6,824 nt of DNA, from the NCBI GenBank assembly GCA_009781815.1, contig WQVB01000067.1, positions 1 to 6,824 of the forward strand. Reading direction: 5' to 3'. The translations under genes were made by a program, and so were the position numbers. The stretch is from Defluviitaleaceae bacterium. Its GTDB lineage: Bacteria; Bacillota; Clostridia; Lachnospirales; WRAX01. A model generated the notes under the pieces. That model searched no databases. It was given only the letters and a program-made list of their open reading frames with translations, and was not told the DNA's origin. Positions 1 through 5,805 of the stretch are shown piece by piece (position 1 is the first letter of the stretch; the number at the start of each line of letters is the position of its first letter).

Positions 1-181
1 GCCTGTTATCGGCAATGCGTTGCACTTCAAGGCAATGCTGGCGCAGTTCTCCGCTTTGAATATACTCGTTATAAAGGTCTGGGCAGTGTTCTTCAAGATA
101 GTACATACGACTGTTTCTGTATTTTGATAAATATTCGGTGGTAGTCGGCTTGATAGGATTGGTACTAATTATTTGGCTCAT
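1..181 (-). CDS. TnpV-like transposon-associated protein, 5' part only
   Basis: The reading frame starts at ATG 181-179 and runs off the left edge, giving 60 visible codons. A strong Shine-Dalgarno (GGAGGA on the minus strand, about 188-194) lies at good distance, so the start is well supported. The visible protein begins MSQIISTNPIKPTT and continues with a segment of the type YRNSRMYYLEEHCPDLYNEY, then SGELRQHCLEVQRIADNR. From memory this resembles TnpV, a small protein of unknown biochemical role carried by Tn4451-like and other mobile elements of Clostridia, which has the pattern G-x-R-x-x-YLKEHR-x-x-LY-x-x-L-x-SGKL-x-x-HL-x-E-I. TnpV normally has about 30-40 residues before this block; here there are about 20. 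No transposase or recombinase is visible in the window, so a mobile context is only inferred. The family call is moderate because most of the protein is outside the window. Confidence 0.55.
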   Translation of the reverse strand, partial: MSQIISTNPIKPTTTEYLSKYRNSRMYYLEEHCPDLYNEYIQSGELRQHCLEVQRIADNR

Positions 182-280
182 AAAAAAGTCCTCCGAAGTT
201 CATATTTTGGGTGCATGAAACTGTGAATATAAGCGGTCTGCGCCCTGTTTTTGAAATTCCCTCTTTAAGACTGTCCCTTT

Positions 281-375
281 TCCCGTGCTTGACACGGGAT
301 CTACTTGGAGAAGAGCAGACCTAGTTGGGGTTGTGTCCTATCATGCATAGATCCCGTGTCAAGCACGGGATGACG
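281..375. repeat. Palindromic REP/MITE-like repeat, copy 1
   Basis: Inverted arms at 281-303 and 348-370 are perfect complements, and the right arm continues with TGACG. Each arm also folds on itself (CCCGTG, 5-nt loop, CACGGG), so the element can form a cruciform or a two-armed RNA structure. The core between the arms is related to copies 2 and 3 (TTGGAGAAG-type left core, TATCATGCATA-type right core). The left end lacks the GTCA that the other copies carry, so this copy is slightly eroded. Flanking sequence on the right (ACTAGGGG) matches the flank of copy 3, suggesting the mobile unit extends a few bases past the core. Confidence 0.85.
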
Positions 376-381
376 ACTAGG

Positions 382-448
382 GGGGAGTTTGATGCTTTTT
401 GGTTTTGCTACAGGCTTAATGACGAGAAGATAGTTAATACTTGACCTA
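382..448. other. Short spacer between repeat copy 1 and terminator, possible gene remnant
   Basis: No complete gene is visible. On the plus strand a short open stretch after the repeat can be read as MLFGFATGLMTRR followed by TAG near 432, directly ahead of a strong terminator. One reading is the last codons of a plus-strand gene whose upstream part was lost when the repeat arrived. It is too short to prove coding, and no ribosome binding site precedes it. The stretch 182-280, on the other side of the repeat, is the untranslated leader and upstream region of the minus-strand TnpV-like gene; I see no convincing promoter there. Confidence 0.2.
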
Positions 449-478
449 AAAACCCCTATTTTATAGGGGTTTTATTTT
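449..478 (+). terminator. Strong intrinsic terminator
   Basis: An 11-bp perfect stem (AAAACCCCTAT with ATAGGGGTTTT, 3-nt loop) spans 449-474 and is followed by a T-rich run (TATTTTAT). The A-rich left flank would let it work on the minus strand too. No intact plus-strand gene precedes it, so it either ends a lost gene or insulates the 639-920 gene from the left. Confidence 0.8.
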
Positions 479-573
479 ATCCACAATTGGAGTTGTGCCT
501 TAAATAACTATCATCCTCATTATTTTTCAAGCCCTTATTGTCAAATAAATTTTAGGAGGCAAGAAGGCATATT

Positions 574-603
574 TTCGACTTCTCCTTGTTCGGTCTATAT
601 ATA
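574..603 (+). promoter_or_regulatory. Candidate promoter for the 93-aa gene
   Basis: A possible -35 TTCGAC (574-579) is followed after 16-18 bp by overlapping TATATA-type hexamers (596-603). It lies about 30 bp ahead of the Shine-Dalgarno. The -35 match is poor, and the rest of 479-638 shows nothing else definite beyond short weak hairpins, so this is a tentative call. Confidence 0.4.
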
Positions 604-638
604 AGTAGCAAAAAAATAAAACAAGGAGGTCATTTAAA

Positions 639-920
639 ATGATCATATCCGTCAAGAATTTAAACGGAACAGCAGACAGGATGCCTAAAGGCACATACTA
701 CTCATGGAAGCAATGGTGGGAAGCCAAAAAATATAAAACCTTCCCTTATTTTTGTTCCACTTATGGATGTTCAAATAACGCAGAAGTAGGGGCACATGTT
801 CAGAAGGTATACGAAGGTAATGAGTGGTATATTGTGCCACTATGCAAAAGTTGCAATAACAAGCCTTCATGTGAACATTTCTCAGTTCAAGGTGCTAGCC
901 TGCAAGCTATAAATTCATAA
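639..920 (+). CDS. Small HNH-like zinc-site protein of unknown function
   Basis: A 93-residue protein preceded by a near-perfect Shine-Dalgarno (AAGGAGGT, 623-630, 8 nt before ATG 639). It holds two cysteine pairs, C39-x4-C44 and C69-x2-C72, with H53 between them in the context VGAHVQK, and the second pair in PLCKSCNNK. In HNH (beta-beta-alpha metal) nucleases a zinc is held by two such pairs, a His follows the first pair at the end of a strand, and the block LC-x-x-C-N/H-x-x-K closes the motif, so the layout fits a compact HNH-like fold. A final catalytic His is not clear (H80 is a candidate). I recall similar short conserved hypothetical proteins, but cannot name a family. No signal peptide or membrane segment. 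It is monocistronic, bounded by terminators at 449-478 and 928-967. Nuclease activity is inference; a zinc-binding structural protein is equally possible. Confidence 0.75.
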   Translation: MIISVKNLNGTADRMPKGTYYSWKQWWEAKKYKTFPYFCSTYGCSNNAEVGAHVQKVYEGNEWYIVPLCKSCNNKPSCEHFSVQGASLQAINS

Positions 921-927
921 AACACAA

Positions 928-967
928 AACACCTCACAAATTCTAGCTTTGCGAGGTGTTCGTTTTT
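928..967. terminator. Bidirectional terminator between converging genes
   Basis: AACACCTC (928-935) pairs with GAGGTGTT (953-960); after one A-C mismatch the stem continues as CAAA/TTTG. A T-run (GTTTTTAT) follows on the plus strand, and the mirror strand also has a T-rich exit (GTTTTGTGTTTTAT). The stop codon of the minus-strand HD gene (943-945) lies inside the loop, so one hairpin serves both genes. Confidence 0.85.
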
Positions 968-2256
968 ATAAATTCCGCCAAAGCCTTGGCCTCTACATAA
1001 TACCCCTTACGAAAGTTTAAGTTTATAGCCCTTGGGGGGATTATGCTTGATTTTTCGTGTATTTCGTGGCTTGTGCCTGCTTTGTCAAACAAAAACACCT
1101 TATCTCTACCCAAGGTGTAAGACAGCTTTTCGTGCAGCACCTCACCACCCAACTCTAGCATATAATACTTTTCTCGGCTTGCTCCTATAAAGCCTCTTAG
1201 GGCTTGGGTATCGCCTTGGGGGGCTTGCTTAAAAAGCCGCCTATTAAGCAGACCATCCGCCAGCACCTTTAAAACCTCATCCTCCGCCTTTGTTAGGTGC
1301 TTTATAAGTCCAAACAACTCCAAGTCGGTAACCTCTAAAAAATCACCTAACAACTCCCTCGCCTCTCTCTTGGGCGAGAAAAACAAGCATGCAAAGCTTT
1401 TGTTTGGGAAGAGTTGTTCAGCCTCTTTTTGCCCCAGCTCCCTTATCCTTTCAAACATCAGCTTTAGCATGCCTTGTGCCAAAAGGCTTATTTTATGAAA
1501 ATATACATTTTGAAACATATATATGCGAGCCATTATAAAATCTTCCGCCACGCTTAGGCCCTTGCCCTCGTCAAGCCCTATCTCCACAGCTCCATCTTTT
1601 ATGCCTATGGCAAGCACATTTAGCAGCCACTCCACATCAAACCTTCCATAGCCCGAGCCTGTCATATATGAATCACGAAGAAGGTAATCTATCTTGTCCA
1701 CATCCACCTGCCCTGCGATGATTTTGGCAGATGGGTAGGTCTCATTTCCTCCCAATATACCTAAAACATCTTGCGGAAAGTTTTTGTCAAACTCCACCAG
1801 CAGGTGGTTTATCTCCGTTTCGCCTTCTATAATCTCCCTTGACCAATCCTCATGATGCACATCAAGCAAATGCTCCGTTATGTGAGACAAGGTGCCGTGA
1901 CCTATATCATGCAACAAAGCAGCCACGATTGTAGCCCCTCTATGCCTCCTCACCTTCTCAAAAAAATCCGCCAAGATGACTTTATGCTCTGCCCCCTTGT
2001 GTTGTTCCAAGGTCTTCTCTTCTATAGACAGCACCTTGTCGATAAAGCGTTTAGCCATAAAAGCCACCCCGAGGGAATGTTCAAAGCGGGTGTGTACCCC
2101 GCTGGGGTAGGCAAAAAAAGCAAAGCCCAGCTGCTTGATGTAACGCAACCGCTGAAACTCGCTACTGTCTATAAGGTCAACAATCAACTGGTTGAGCCTT
2201 TTGTCGCCTGTGTCAAGGTCTATAACATTATGTATTGGGTCTCGAAACATTTTCAT
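943..2256 (-). CDS. HD-domain phosphohydrolase, SAMHD1-like (dNTPase/COG1078 type)
   Basis: A 437-residue soluble protein. The N-terminus FRDPIHN, then R-x-x-x-I-KQLG, H55-TRFEHSLG (metal His H60), LLHDIGHG (H116-D117, H120) with H125 in LSHITEH, and QVDVDKIDYLLRDS (Asp near 187) reproduce in order the metal and nucleotide site of the SAMHD1/YdhJ-like HD family. By comparison with SAMHD1, H60, H116, D117 and D187 match the H-HD-D metal set, and K188 and Y191 its conserved neighbours. Family members hydrolyse dNTPs to deoxynucleoside plus triphosphate; the substrate here is not shown. The Shine-Dalgarno GAGGTGA (2261-2267) sits 4 nt from ATG 2256, which favours this start over the second ATG (2250). 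It lies 145 bp downstream of rlmH with repeat copy 2 between and no clear promoter, so co-transcription with rnhA-rlmH is likely but unproven. Confidence 0.9.
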   Translation of the reverse strand: MKMFRDPIHNVIDLDTGDKRLNQLIVDLIDSSEFQRLRYIKQLGFAFFAYPSGVHTRFEHSLGVAFMAKRFIDKVLSIEEKTLEQHKGAEHKVILADFFEKVRRHRGATIVAALLHDIGHGTLSHITEHLLDVHHEDWSREIIEGETEINHLLVEFDKNFPQDVLGILGGNETYPSAKIIAGQVDVDKIDYLLRDSYMTGSGYGRFDVEWLLNVLAIGIKDGAVEIGLDEGKGLSVAEDFIMARIYMFQNVYFHKISLLAQGMLKLMFERIRELGQKEAEQLFPNKSFACLFFSPKREARELLGDFLEVTDLELFGLIKHLTKAEDEVLKVLADGLLNRRLFKQAPQGDTQALRGFIGASREKYYMLELGGEVLHEKLSYTLGRDKVFLFDKAGTSHEIHEKSSIIPPRAINLNFRKGYYVEAKALAEFIKTNTSQS

Positions 2257-2292
2257 TTTATCACCTCATGGTTAAGTCGCCACAACCCCTAC

Positions 2293-2392
2293 CGTCATCC
2301 CGTGCTTGACACGGGATCTAATTGGAGAAGGGCAGGCTTAGTTGGGGTTGTACACTATCATACATAGATCCCGTGTCAAGCACGGGATGACG
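2293..2392. repeat. Palindromic REP/MITE-like repeat, copy 2
   Basis: A 100-bp element with perfect ends CGTCATCCCGTG and CACGGGATGACG and 28-bp inverted arms (2293-2320 and 2365-2392). It has the same length as copy 3 and the same core in the opposite orientation, with only about four differences in the core. It starts 10 bp beyond the rlmH stop codon, between rlmH and the HD gene, where the transcribed form would be a large RNA hairpin able to stop or process the transcript. Confidence 0.9.
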
Positions 2393-2401
2393 ACCCTATA
2401 T

Positions 2402-2836
2402 CTATTTATGATAAGGCTCATTATTCAAAATACGGCAACAGCGATATATTTGCTCAAGCAAGATAATGCGTGCCATTTGGTGGGTAAATGTGAGGGGAGA
2501 AAGAGAGATGCGGCCGTGGCAGGCTTGCAAGATGTGGTCTTCAAGGCCATGGGCGTCGCCTATAACAAATTCTATATGAGAGTGGCCTTGCACAGCTAGG
2601 TTTTTAAGCTTATCTGCAAGGCTTTCTGAAGATACCTTCTCGCCCTGCACATCAAGGGCTATTTTGAAAGAGTGGGGCGAAAATATTTTTAGGATTTTAT
2701 CATTGCTTTTCAACTCGGTTATGTTTAGCTTGCCATAGGGCTTTAGACGCTTTAAAAACTCCGCCTCAGCATCTCTTAAATAAGGCTCTTTAAGGTTGCC
2801 AACGCAGATGATATCTATTTTTGTGAAGTTATACAT
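2402..2836 (-). CDS. rlmH: 23S rRNA (pseudouridine-1915-N3) methyltransferase RlmH
   Basis: A 144-residue SPOUT-class methyltransferase that methylates N3 of pseudouridine 1915 in helix 69 of 23S rRNA on assembled 70S ribosomes, using S-adenosylmethionine. The start KIDIICVGNLKEPYLRDAEAEFLKRL, the loop FVIGDAHGL (92-98) and the C-terminus LLEQIYRCCRILNNEPYHK are family hallmarks; the last part forms the trefoil knot. It is about 10-15 residues shorter than usual (155-159), from a shorter stretch near residues 42-55. The usual IGGxxG loop reads IGDAHG, with Asp in the second Gly position. The ATG overlaps the rnhA stop by one base (TAATG, 2838-2834), so translation is probably coupled; the upstream GAGGGT is a modest Shine-Dalgarno. 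Confidence 0.95.
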   Translation of the reverse strand: MYNFTKIDIICVGNLKEPYLRDAEAEFLKRLKPYGKLNITELKSNDKILKIFSPHSFKIALDVQGEKVSSESLADKLKNLAVQGHSHIEFVIGDAHGLEDHILQACHGRISLSPLTFTHQMARIILLEQIYRCCRILNNEPYHK

Positions 2837-3315
2837 TATTTACCCTCATACCCCTCATCATCAACAAAACCTCCATTTTCACGGGCAGCAGAGATAGCCC
2901 CTGTGGCAAGCTCATCACAGCGGTTGTTTTCTACATTTGAGGCATGGCCACGTACCCATACAAACTCTACGTTGTGCTTGTCTAAAAGGGGCAGCAGCCT
3001 CTCCCAAAGGTCGATGTTTAAGGCTTTTTCGGTTTTGTTTCTTTTCCAGTTGTTTTGTTGCCAGCGGGTTACCCAGCCTTTTTCTATAGCGTCTACCAGA
3101 TAGCGGCTGTCGCTAAAAAGCCTTACATTGCAAGGCTCTTTTAGGGTCTCTAAAGCCACAACAGCGGCTAAAATCTCCATTCTGTTGTTTGTTGTTATTT
3201 TGTAGGCTGCTTGCATCTCTTTGCGGTGGCCTTGATATAGCATAACAACGCCATACCCCCCAGGGCCAGGGTTGCCTGAGCAAGCTCCATCTGTATAAAT
3301 ATCAATATTCTTCAT
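2836..3315 (-). CDS. rnhA: Ribonuclease HI
   Basis: A 159-residue enzyme (E. coli has 155) that cuts the RNA strand of RNA-DNA hybrids. From ATG 3315 it starts MKNIDIYTDGACSGNPGPGG; catalytic residues fall at D9, E47 (NNRMEILA), D69 (FSDSRYL), H124 (VRGHASN) and D134 (RCDELA), the full DEDD plus His set. The basic, Trp-rich stretch W81-K93 matches the hybrid-binding handle of E. coli-type RNase HI. A longer frame opens at TTG 3351, but that TTG is the first half of a consensus -35 box and would add a non-conserved 12 residues, so ATG 3315 is preferred. GGAG stands only one base before this ATG, too close to act normally. First gene of the rnhA-rlmH pair. The C-terminus is acidic (FVDDEGYEGK). 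Confidence 0.95.
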   Translation of the reverse strand: MKNIDIYTDGACSGNPGPGGYGVVMLYQGHRKEMQAAYKITTNNRMEILAAVVALETLKEPCNVRLFSDSRYLVDAIEKGWVTRWQQNNWKRNKTEKALNIDLWERLLPLLDKHNVEFVWVRGHASNVENNRCDELATGAISAARENGGFVDDEGYEGK

Positions 3316-3322
3316 ACTCCAA

Positions 3323-3351
3323 ATTTTAACATGATTTTGAGGGGATGTCAA
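3323..3351 (-). promoter_or_regulatory. rnhA promoter (probable leaderless transcript)
   Basis: On the minus strand TTGACA (3351-3346), a 17-bp spacer, then TAAAAT (3328-3323). The expected transcription start, about 7 bp after the -10, falls at or within about 2 bases of the A of the rnhA ATG (3315). The mRNA would therefore have almost no 5' leader. Confidence 0.8.
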
Positions 3352-3422
3352 TTTTCATTTTCAGAAAGCTCAATCTTGCCATGCTCTTCTTCAAATTCTA
3401 GAATGGGTGCCTCCCCTAGTCG
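3348..3422 (-). pseudogene. Possible C-terminal remnant of a lost gene
   Basis: Read on the minus strand, an open frame gives RLGEAPILEFEEEHGKIELS followed by ENEN and a TGA (3350-3348). It has no start and is preceded by an in-frame TGA inside repeat copy 3. The acidic, charged composition looks like a protein tail. One reading is that a gene upstream of rnhA was cut off by the repeat; chance is also possible at 24 codons. Its stop codon overlaps the rnhA -35 box. Confidence 0.25.
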
Positions 3423-3520
3423 TCATCCCGTGCTTGACACGGGATCTATGTATGATAGTATACAGCCCTAATTAAGCCTGCCCTTCTCCAATTAGATCCC
3501 GTGTCAAGCACGGGATGACG
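3421..3520. repeat. Palindromic REP/MITE-like repeat, copy 3 (inverted relative to copy 2)
   Basis: A 100-bp element with ends CGTCATCCCGTG and CACGGGATGACG. Its reverse complement matches copy 2 at all but about four core positions. Flanks GGTAGGGG on one side and CCCCTAGT on the other match flanks of copies 2 and 1, so the inverted repeat probably includes an outer CCCCTA. A solo fragment CGGGATGACGAC (3533-3544) lies just beyond, between copies 3 and 4. Confidence 0.9.
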
Positions 3521-3563
3521 GTAGGGGTGGTTCGGGATGACGACAAGGCGAGCTACTCATCTT

Positions 3564-3658
3564 CGTCATCCCCAGCTTGACTGGGGATCTCCCTATACTG
3601 ATTGCTCCCTAGAGCATACACTATGCTAGGGAGATCCCGCATCGAGTGCGGGATGACG
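3564..3658. repeat. Diverged palindromic repeat, copy 4
   Basis: A 95-bp element with the same ends (CGTCATCCC and GGGATGACG) and inner arms GATCTCCCTA / TAGGGAGATC, but different sub-hairpins: CCCCAG-CTTGA-CTGGGG on the left and CCCGCA-TCGAG-TGCGGG on the right. Sub-stem bases differ from copies 1-3 (CCCGTG/CACGGG) in paired fashion, so pairing is kept while sequence changes. The rest of the 3352-3746 spacer holds the two divergent promoters and no intact gene. Confidence 0.8.
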
Positions 3659-3701
3659 GTATGGGTATGAGGCAATAACAAAAGGATACTTCGGAATAAA
3701 G

Positions 3702-3730
3702 TTGACATTATGGGGCATTTAGTTTAAGAT
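3702..3730 (+). promoter_or_regulatory. uvrC promoter
   Basis: TTGACA (3702-3707), 17-bp spacer, TAAGAT (3725-3730). The expected start near 3737 leaves a leader of only about 10 nt, containing GGTGAT (3738-3743) as a modest Shine-Dalgarno. No LexA/SOS-type operator was recognised. Confidence 0.8.
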
Positions 3731-3746
3731 TATTATTGGTGATTAT

Positions 3747-5612
3747 ATGAGTGATAAAAGCTATACCTTTGATTTTCAAGAGGAGTTAAAAAAGCTACCC
3801 AAAGCCCCAGGCGTGTATCTCTTTTTAGGCATCATGGGGGAGATATTGTATGTGGGCAAAGCCATCAGCCTTCGCAGCCGTGTAAGGTCTTATTTTGCTG
3901 ATGCTGGCTTTATATGCCCTAAAATATATGGCATACGTGAAAATGCTAAAAGTTTTGAATATATCGTAACAGACAACCAAACCGAAGCCCTTATTTTAGA
4001 GTGCAACCTAATAAAAGAGCATCAGCCAAAATATAACGTGAAGTTAAAAGACGACAAAAGCTACCCCTACATTAAAGTAACCACTGATGAAGACTTCCCT
4101 AAGATTTTTTCGACTAGGGATTTTAGCCAAAAAGACATTAGCAACGGTGCAAAATATTTTGGCCCATATACCTCTAGCAGTGCAGTTAAAGAGACTATAG
4201 ACCAAATCTTGAAAATTTGGCCTTTAAAGCGTAGCTCTAAGAAGGTTGTGGATGGCCAAGCAAACGGCAGGCCTTGCTTAAACTATCACATAAAAATGTG
4301 CCCAGGCCCTTGCGGCATGCACATAACAAAAGAAGAGTATAGCCAAAGTGTGGCTCAGGTTTTAGAGTTTTTAGCAGGCAAGCATGATGATGTTTTCAAA
4401 AGCTTGCAAAAGCAAATGCTTGAGGCGTCTAGTGAACTTAGGTTTGAAGAGGCAGCAAGCTTTCGTGATAAAATAGCCGCTGTAAAGAGGCTTAAAGAAA
4501 GGCAAAAGGTCGACAAAATATCTAAAGGCGATCAAGACATAATAGCCTTTGCCATAAATGAGGACGAGGCTCTTTTTCAAGTATTTTTCATCCGTGATGG
4601 CAAAATGACGGGGCGAGAGCATTTTATGGTGTATGGCGTGTCTAACAACTCCCAAAAAGAGATAATGACCCAGTTTGTAACCCAGTTTTATTCTGGCACG
4701 CCTTTCACCCCTAAGGAGCTAATATTGCAAGTGGGTATTGAAGATGAAGAAACTGTGAAGGCGTGGCTCTCTACACAAAAGGGGCAAGCTGTGCACATCA
4801 TCGTGCCTCAAAAGGGAGAGAAGCACAATTTGGTTAAGATGGCACACAACAACGCCATCATCCAGCTTGAGCAGTTTGGCAAGCATATAAAAAGCCAAGA
4901 AGCCCGCACCACAGGGGCTTTGGAAGAGATACAGGCAGCTTTGGGTTTTGATGCACCCATACACCGCATAGAGGCTTATGACATCTCGAACATACAAGGC
5001 TTTGAAAATGTTGGCTCTATGGTGGTTTTTGAGGGAGGCAAGGCTAAAAGAGCCGATTTCAGAAAGTTTAAAATAAAGTCTATCCAAGGGCAGGCTAACG
5101 ATTATGCCTCTATGCAAGAGGTCATCCACCGTCGTCTAAAGCGTTATCAAGCAAATGATGCAAAGTTTGCCCGCCTGCCTGATGTTATCTTTATTGATGG
5201 AGGCAAGGGGCATATGGCAGCCGTGGCGGAGGTTTTAAAGCATATGGATATAAGTATCCCCCTTTGTGGCATGGTGAAGGATGATAAGCACAAAACAAGG
5301 GCGTTGCTATACAATGGTCAAGAAATCACTATGCCTAAGACAAGCGAGGGCTTTCGCCTTATCACCCGAATACAAGACGAGGTGCATCGCTTCGCATTAG
5401 AGTATCACCGCAACCTTAGAAGCAAAGCTGCCGTCAAGTCTATCTTAGACCAGATACCTGGCGTGGGGGATGCCCGCCGCAAGGCTCTCCTCCTTCGTTT
5501 TGGTAGTGTTGAGGGCATCAAAGCCGCTAGTGTTGATGATTTAGCCGCAACCCCAAAAATGAACAAAAAAATAGCCGAGACCATTCATGCCTTTCTCAAC
5601 CCTAGCAAATAA
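3747..5612 (+). CDS. uvrC: UvrABC excinuclease subunit C
   Basis: A complete 621-residue UvrC, the dual nuclease that cuts 3' and 5' of a lesion in nucleotide excision repair after UvrA-UvrB loading. Order: GIY-YIG nuclease (about 17-98; GVY 22-24, YVGKA 35-39, R43, E85), a cysteine cluster (C177, C185, C189), UVR motif that contacts UvrB (about 215-250, LRFEEAASFRDKI), RNase H-like nuclease (D412 in YDISN, D484 in DGGKGH, D512/D513 in VKDDKHKTR, H547 in DEVHRFA), and tandem helix-hairpin-helix (about 566-618, IPGVGDARRKALL). Both nuclease sites look intact. In E. coli UvrC four Cys bind an Fe-S cluster; here the first appears to be replaced by Ser (PLKRS, about S163). ATG 3747 follows the promoter closely. 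No terminator separates it from the toxin unit, whose promoter starts 5 bp after the stop codon. Confidence 0.97.
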   Translation: MSDKSYTFDFQEELKKLPKAPGVYLFLGIMGEILYVGKAISLRSRVRSYFADAGFICPKIYGIRENAKSFEYIVTDNQTEALILECNLIKEHQPKYNVKLKDDKSYPYIKVTTDEDFPKIFSTRDFSQKDISNGAKYFGPYTSSSAVKETIDQILKIWPLKRSSKKVVDGQANGRPCLNYHIKMCPGPCGMHITKEEYSQSVAQVLEFLAGKHDDVFKSLQKQMLEASSELRFEEAASFRDKIAAVKRLKERQKVDKISKGDQDIIAFAINEDEALFQVFFIRDGKMTGREHFMVYGVSNNSQKEIMTQFVTQFYSGTPFTPKELILQVGIEDEETVKAWLSTQKGQAVHIIVPQKGEKHNLVKMAHNNAIIQLEQFGKHIKSQEARTTGALEEIQAALGFDAPIHRIEAYDISNIQGFENVGSMVVFEGGKAKRADFRKFKIKSIQGQANDYASMQEVIHRRLKRYQANDAKFARLPDVIFIDGGKGHMAAVAEVLKHMDISIPLCGMVKDDKHKTRALLYNGQEITMPKTSEGFRLITRIQDEVHRFALEYHRNLRSKAAVKSILDQIPGVGDARRKALLLRFGSVEGIKAASVDDLAATPKMNKKIAETIHAFLNPSK

Positions 5613-5616
5613 TTTA

Positions 5617-5645
5617 TTGAAAGATGTCGAGTTATATGATATATT
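5617..5645 (+). promoter_or_regulatory. Toxin 1 promoter
   Basis: TTGAAA (5617-5622), 17-bp spacer, TATATT (5640-5645). Expected start near 5652, so the mRNA begins with about GGAGCAATC. The -35 begins 5 bp after the uvrC stop codon. The element is conserved in unit 2. Confidence 0.8.
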
Positions 5646-5661
5646 AATATCTGGAGCAATC

Positions 5662-5760
5662 CTTTTGTTTGTAGCTTTTCTTAGGTTTTTTCAAGATAAC
5701 ACAAAAACGCTTCAATTTTGTGTTATTGCAGTAAAAAATCTTAGAAAAGGTAAAACAAAA
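5662..5760. mobile_element. Palindromic insertion in the toxin 1 leader
   Basis: About 96 bp present in unit 1 and absent from unit 2, between GGAGCAATC (5653-5661) and the A-run before GCAAGG (5763). The outer arms (about 5662-5691 and 5731-5760) are imperfect inverted repeats containing TTTTGTTT, TTTTCT and TTTTTT blocks. An inner perfect 11-bp stem ATAACACAAAA/TTTTGTGTTAT sits at 5696-5706 and 5716-5726. The whole insert can fold as one long hairpin. No coding capacity; MITE-like or REP-like by structure. Deletion from unit 2 is the alternative. Confidence 0.65.
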
Positions 5761-5780
5761 AAGCAAGGCGGTTGGCGAAT

Positions 5781-5798
5781 CCTCCTATAGAAAGGAGG
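5781..5798 (+). promoter_or_regulatory. Shine-Dalgarno-masking hairpin, toxin 1
   Basis: CCTCCT (5781-5786) pairs perfectly with AGGAGG (5793-5798) across a 6-nt loop. AGGAGG is the toxin's Shine-Dalgarno, 7 nt before ATG 5806, so the stem would block ribosome loading. The stem is identical in unit 2 while the loop differs. Confidence 0.75.
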
Positions 5799-5805
5799 TG
5801 AAGCT

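Noticed and set aside
1852..2599. Plus-strand frames of 171 and 85 residues
   Set aside because: They run antisense to the HD gene and rlmH and through repeat copy 2, without ribosome binding sites or recognisable protein features.
3316..3351. TTG start for rnhA adding 12 residues
   Set aside because: The TTG is part of a consensus -35 element and the added residues are not part of the RNase HI fold.
281..3658. CRISPR array or mobile intron from the repeated CGTCATCCCG units
   Set aside because: The copies are far apart, palindromic, in both orientations and lack regular spacers or any cas or intron-encoded gene.
4371..5129. Minus-strand frames of 94 and 136 residues inside uvrC
   Set aside because: Antisense to a fully conserved uvrC, with no start signals.
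5587..5790. 67-residue plus-strand frame across the uvrC end and the palindromic insert
   Set aside because: It overlaps uvrC in another frame, lacks a ribosome binding site and is made of promoter, leader and hairpin sequence.
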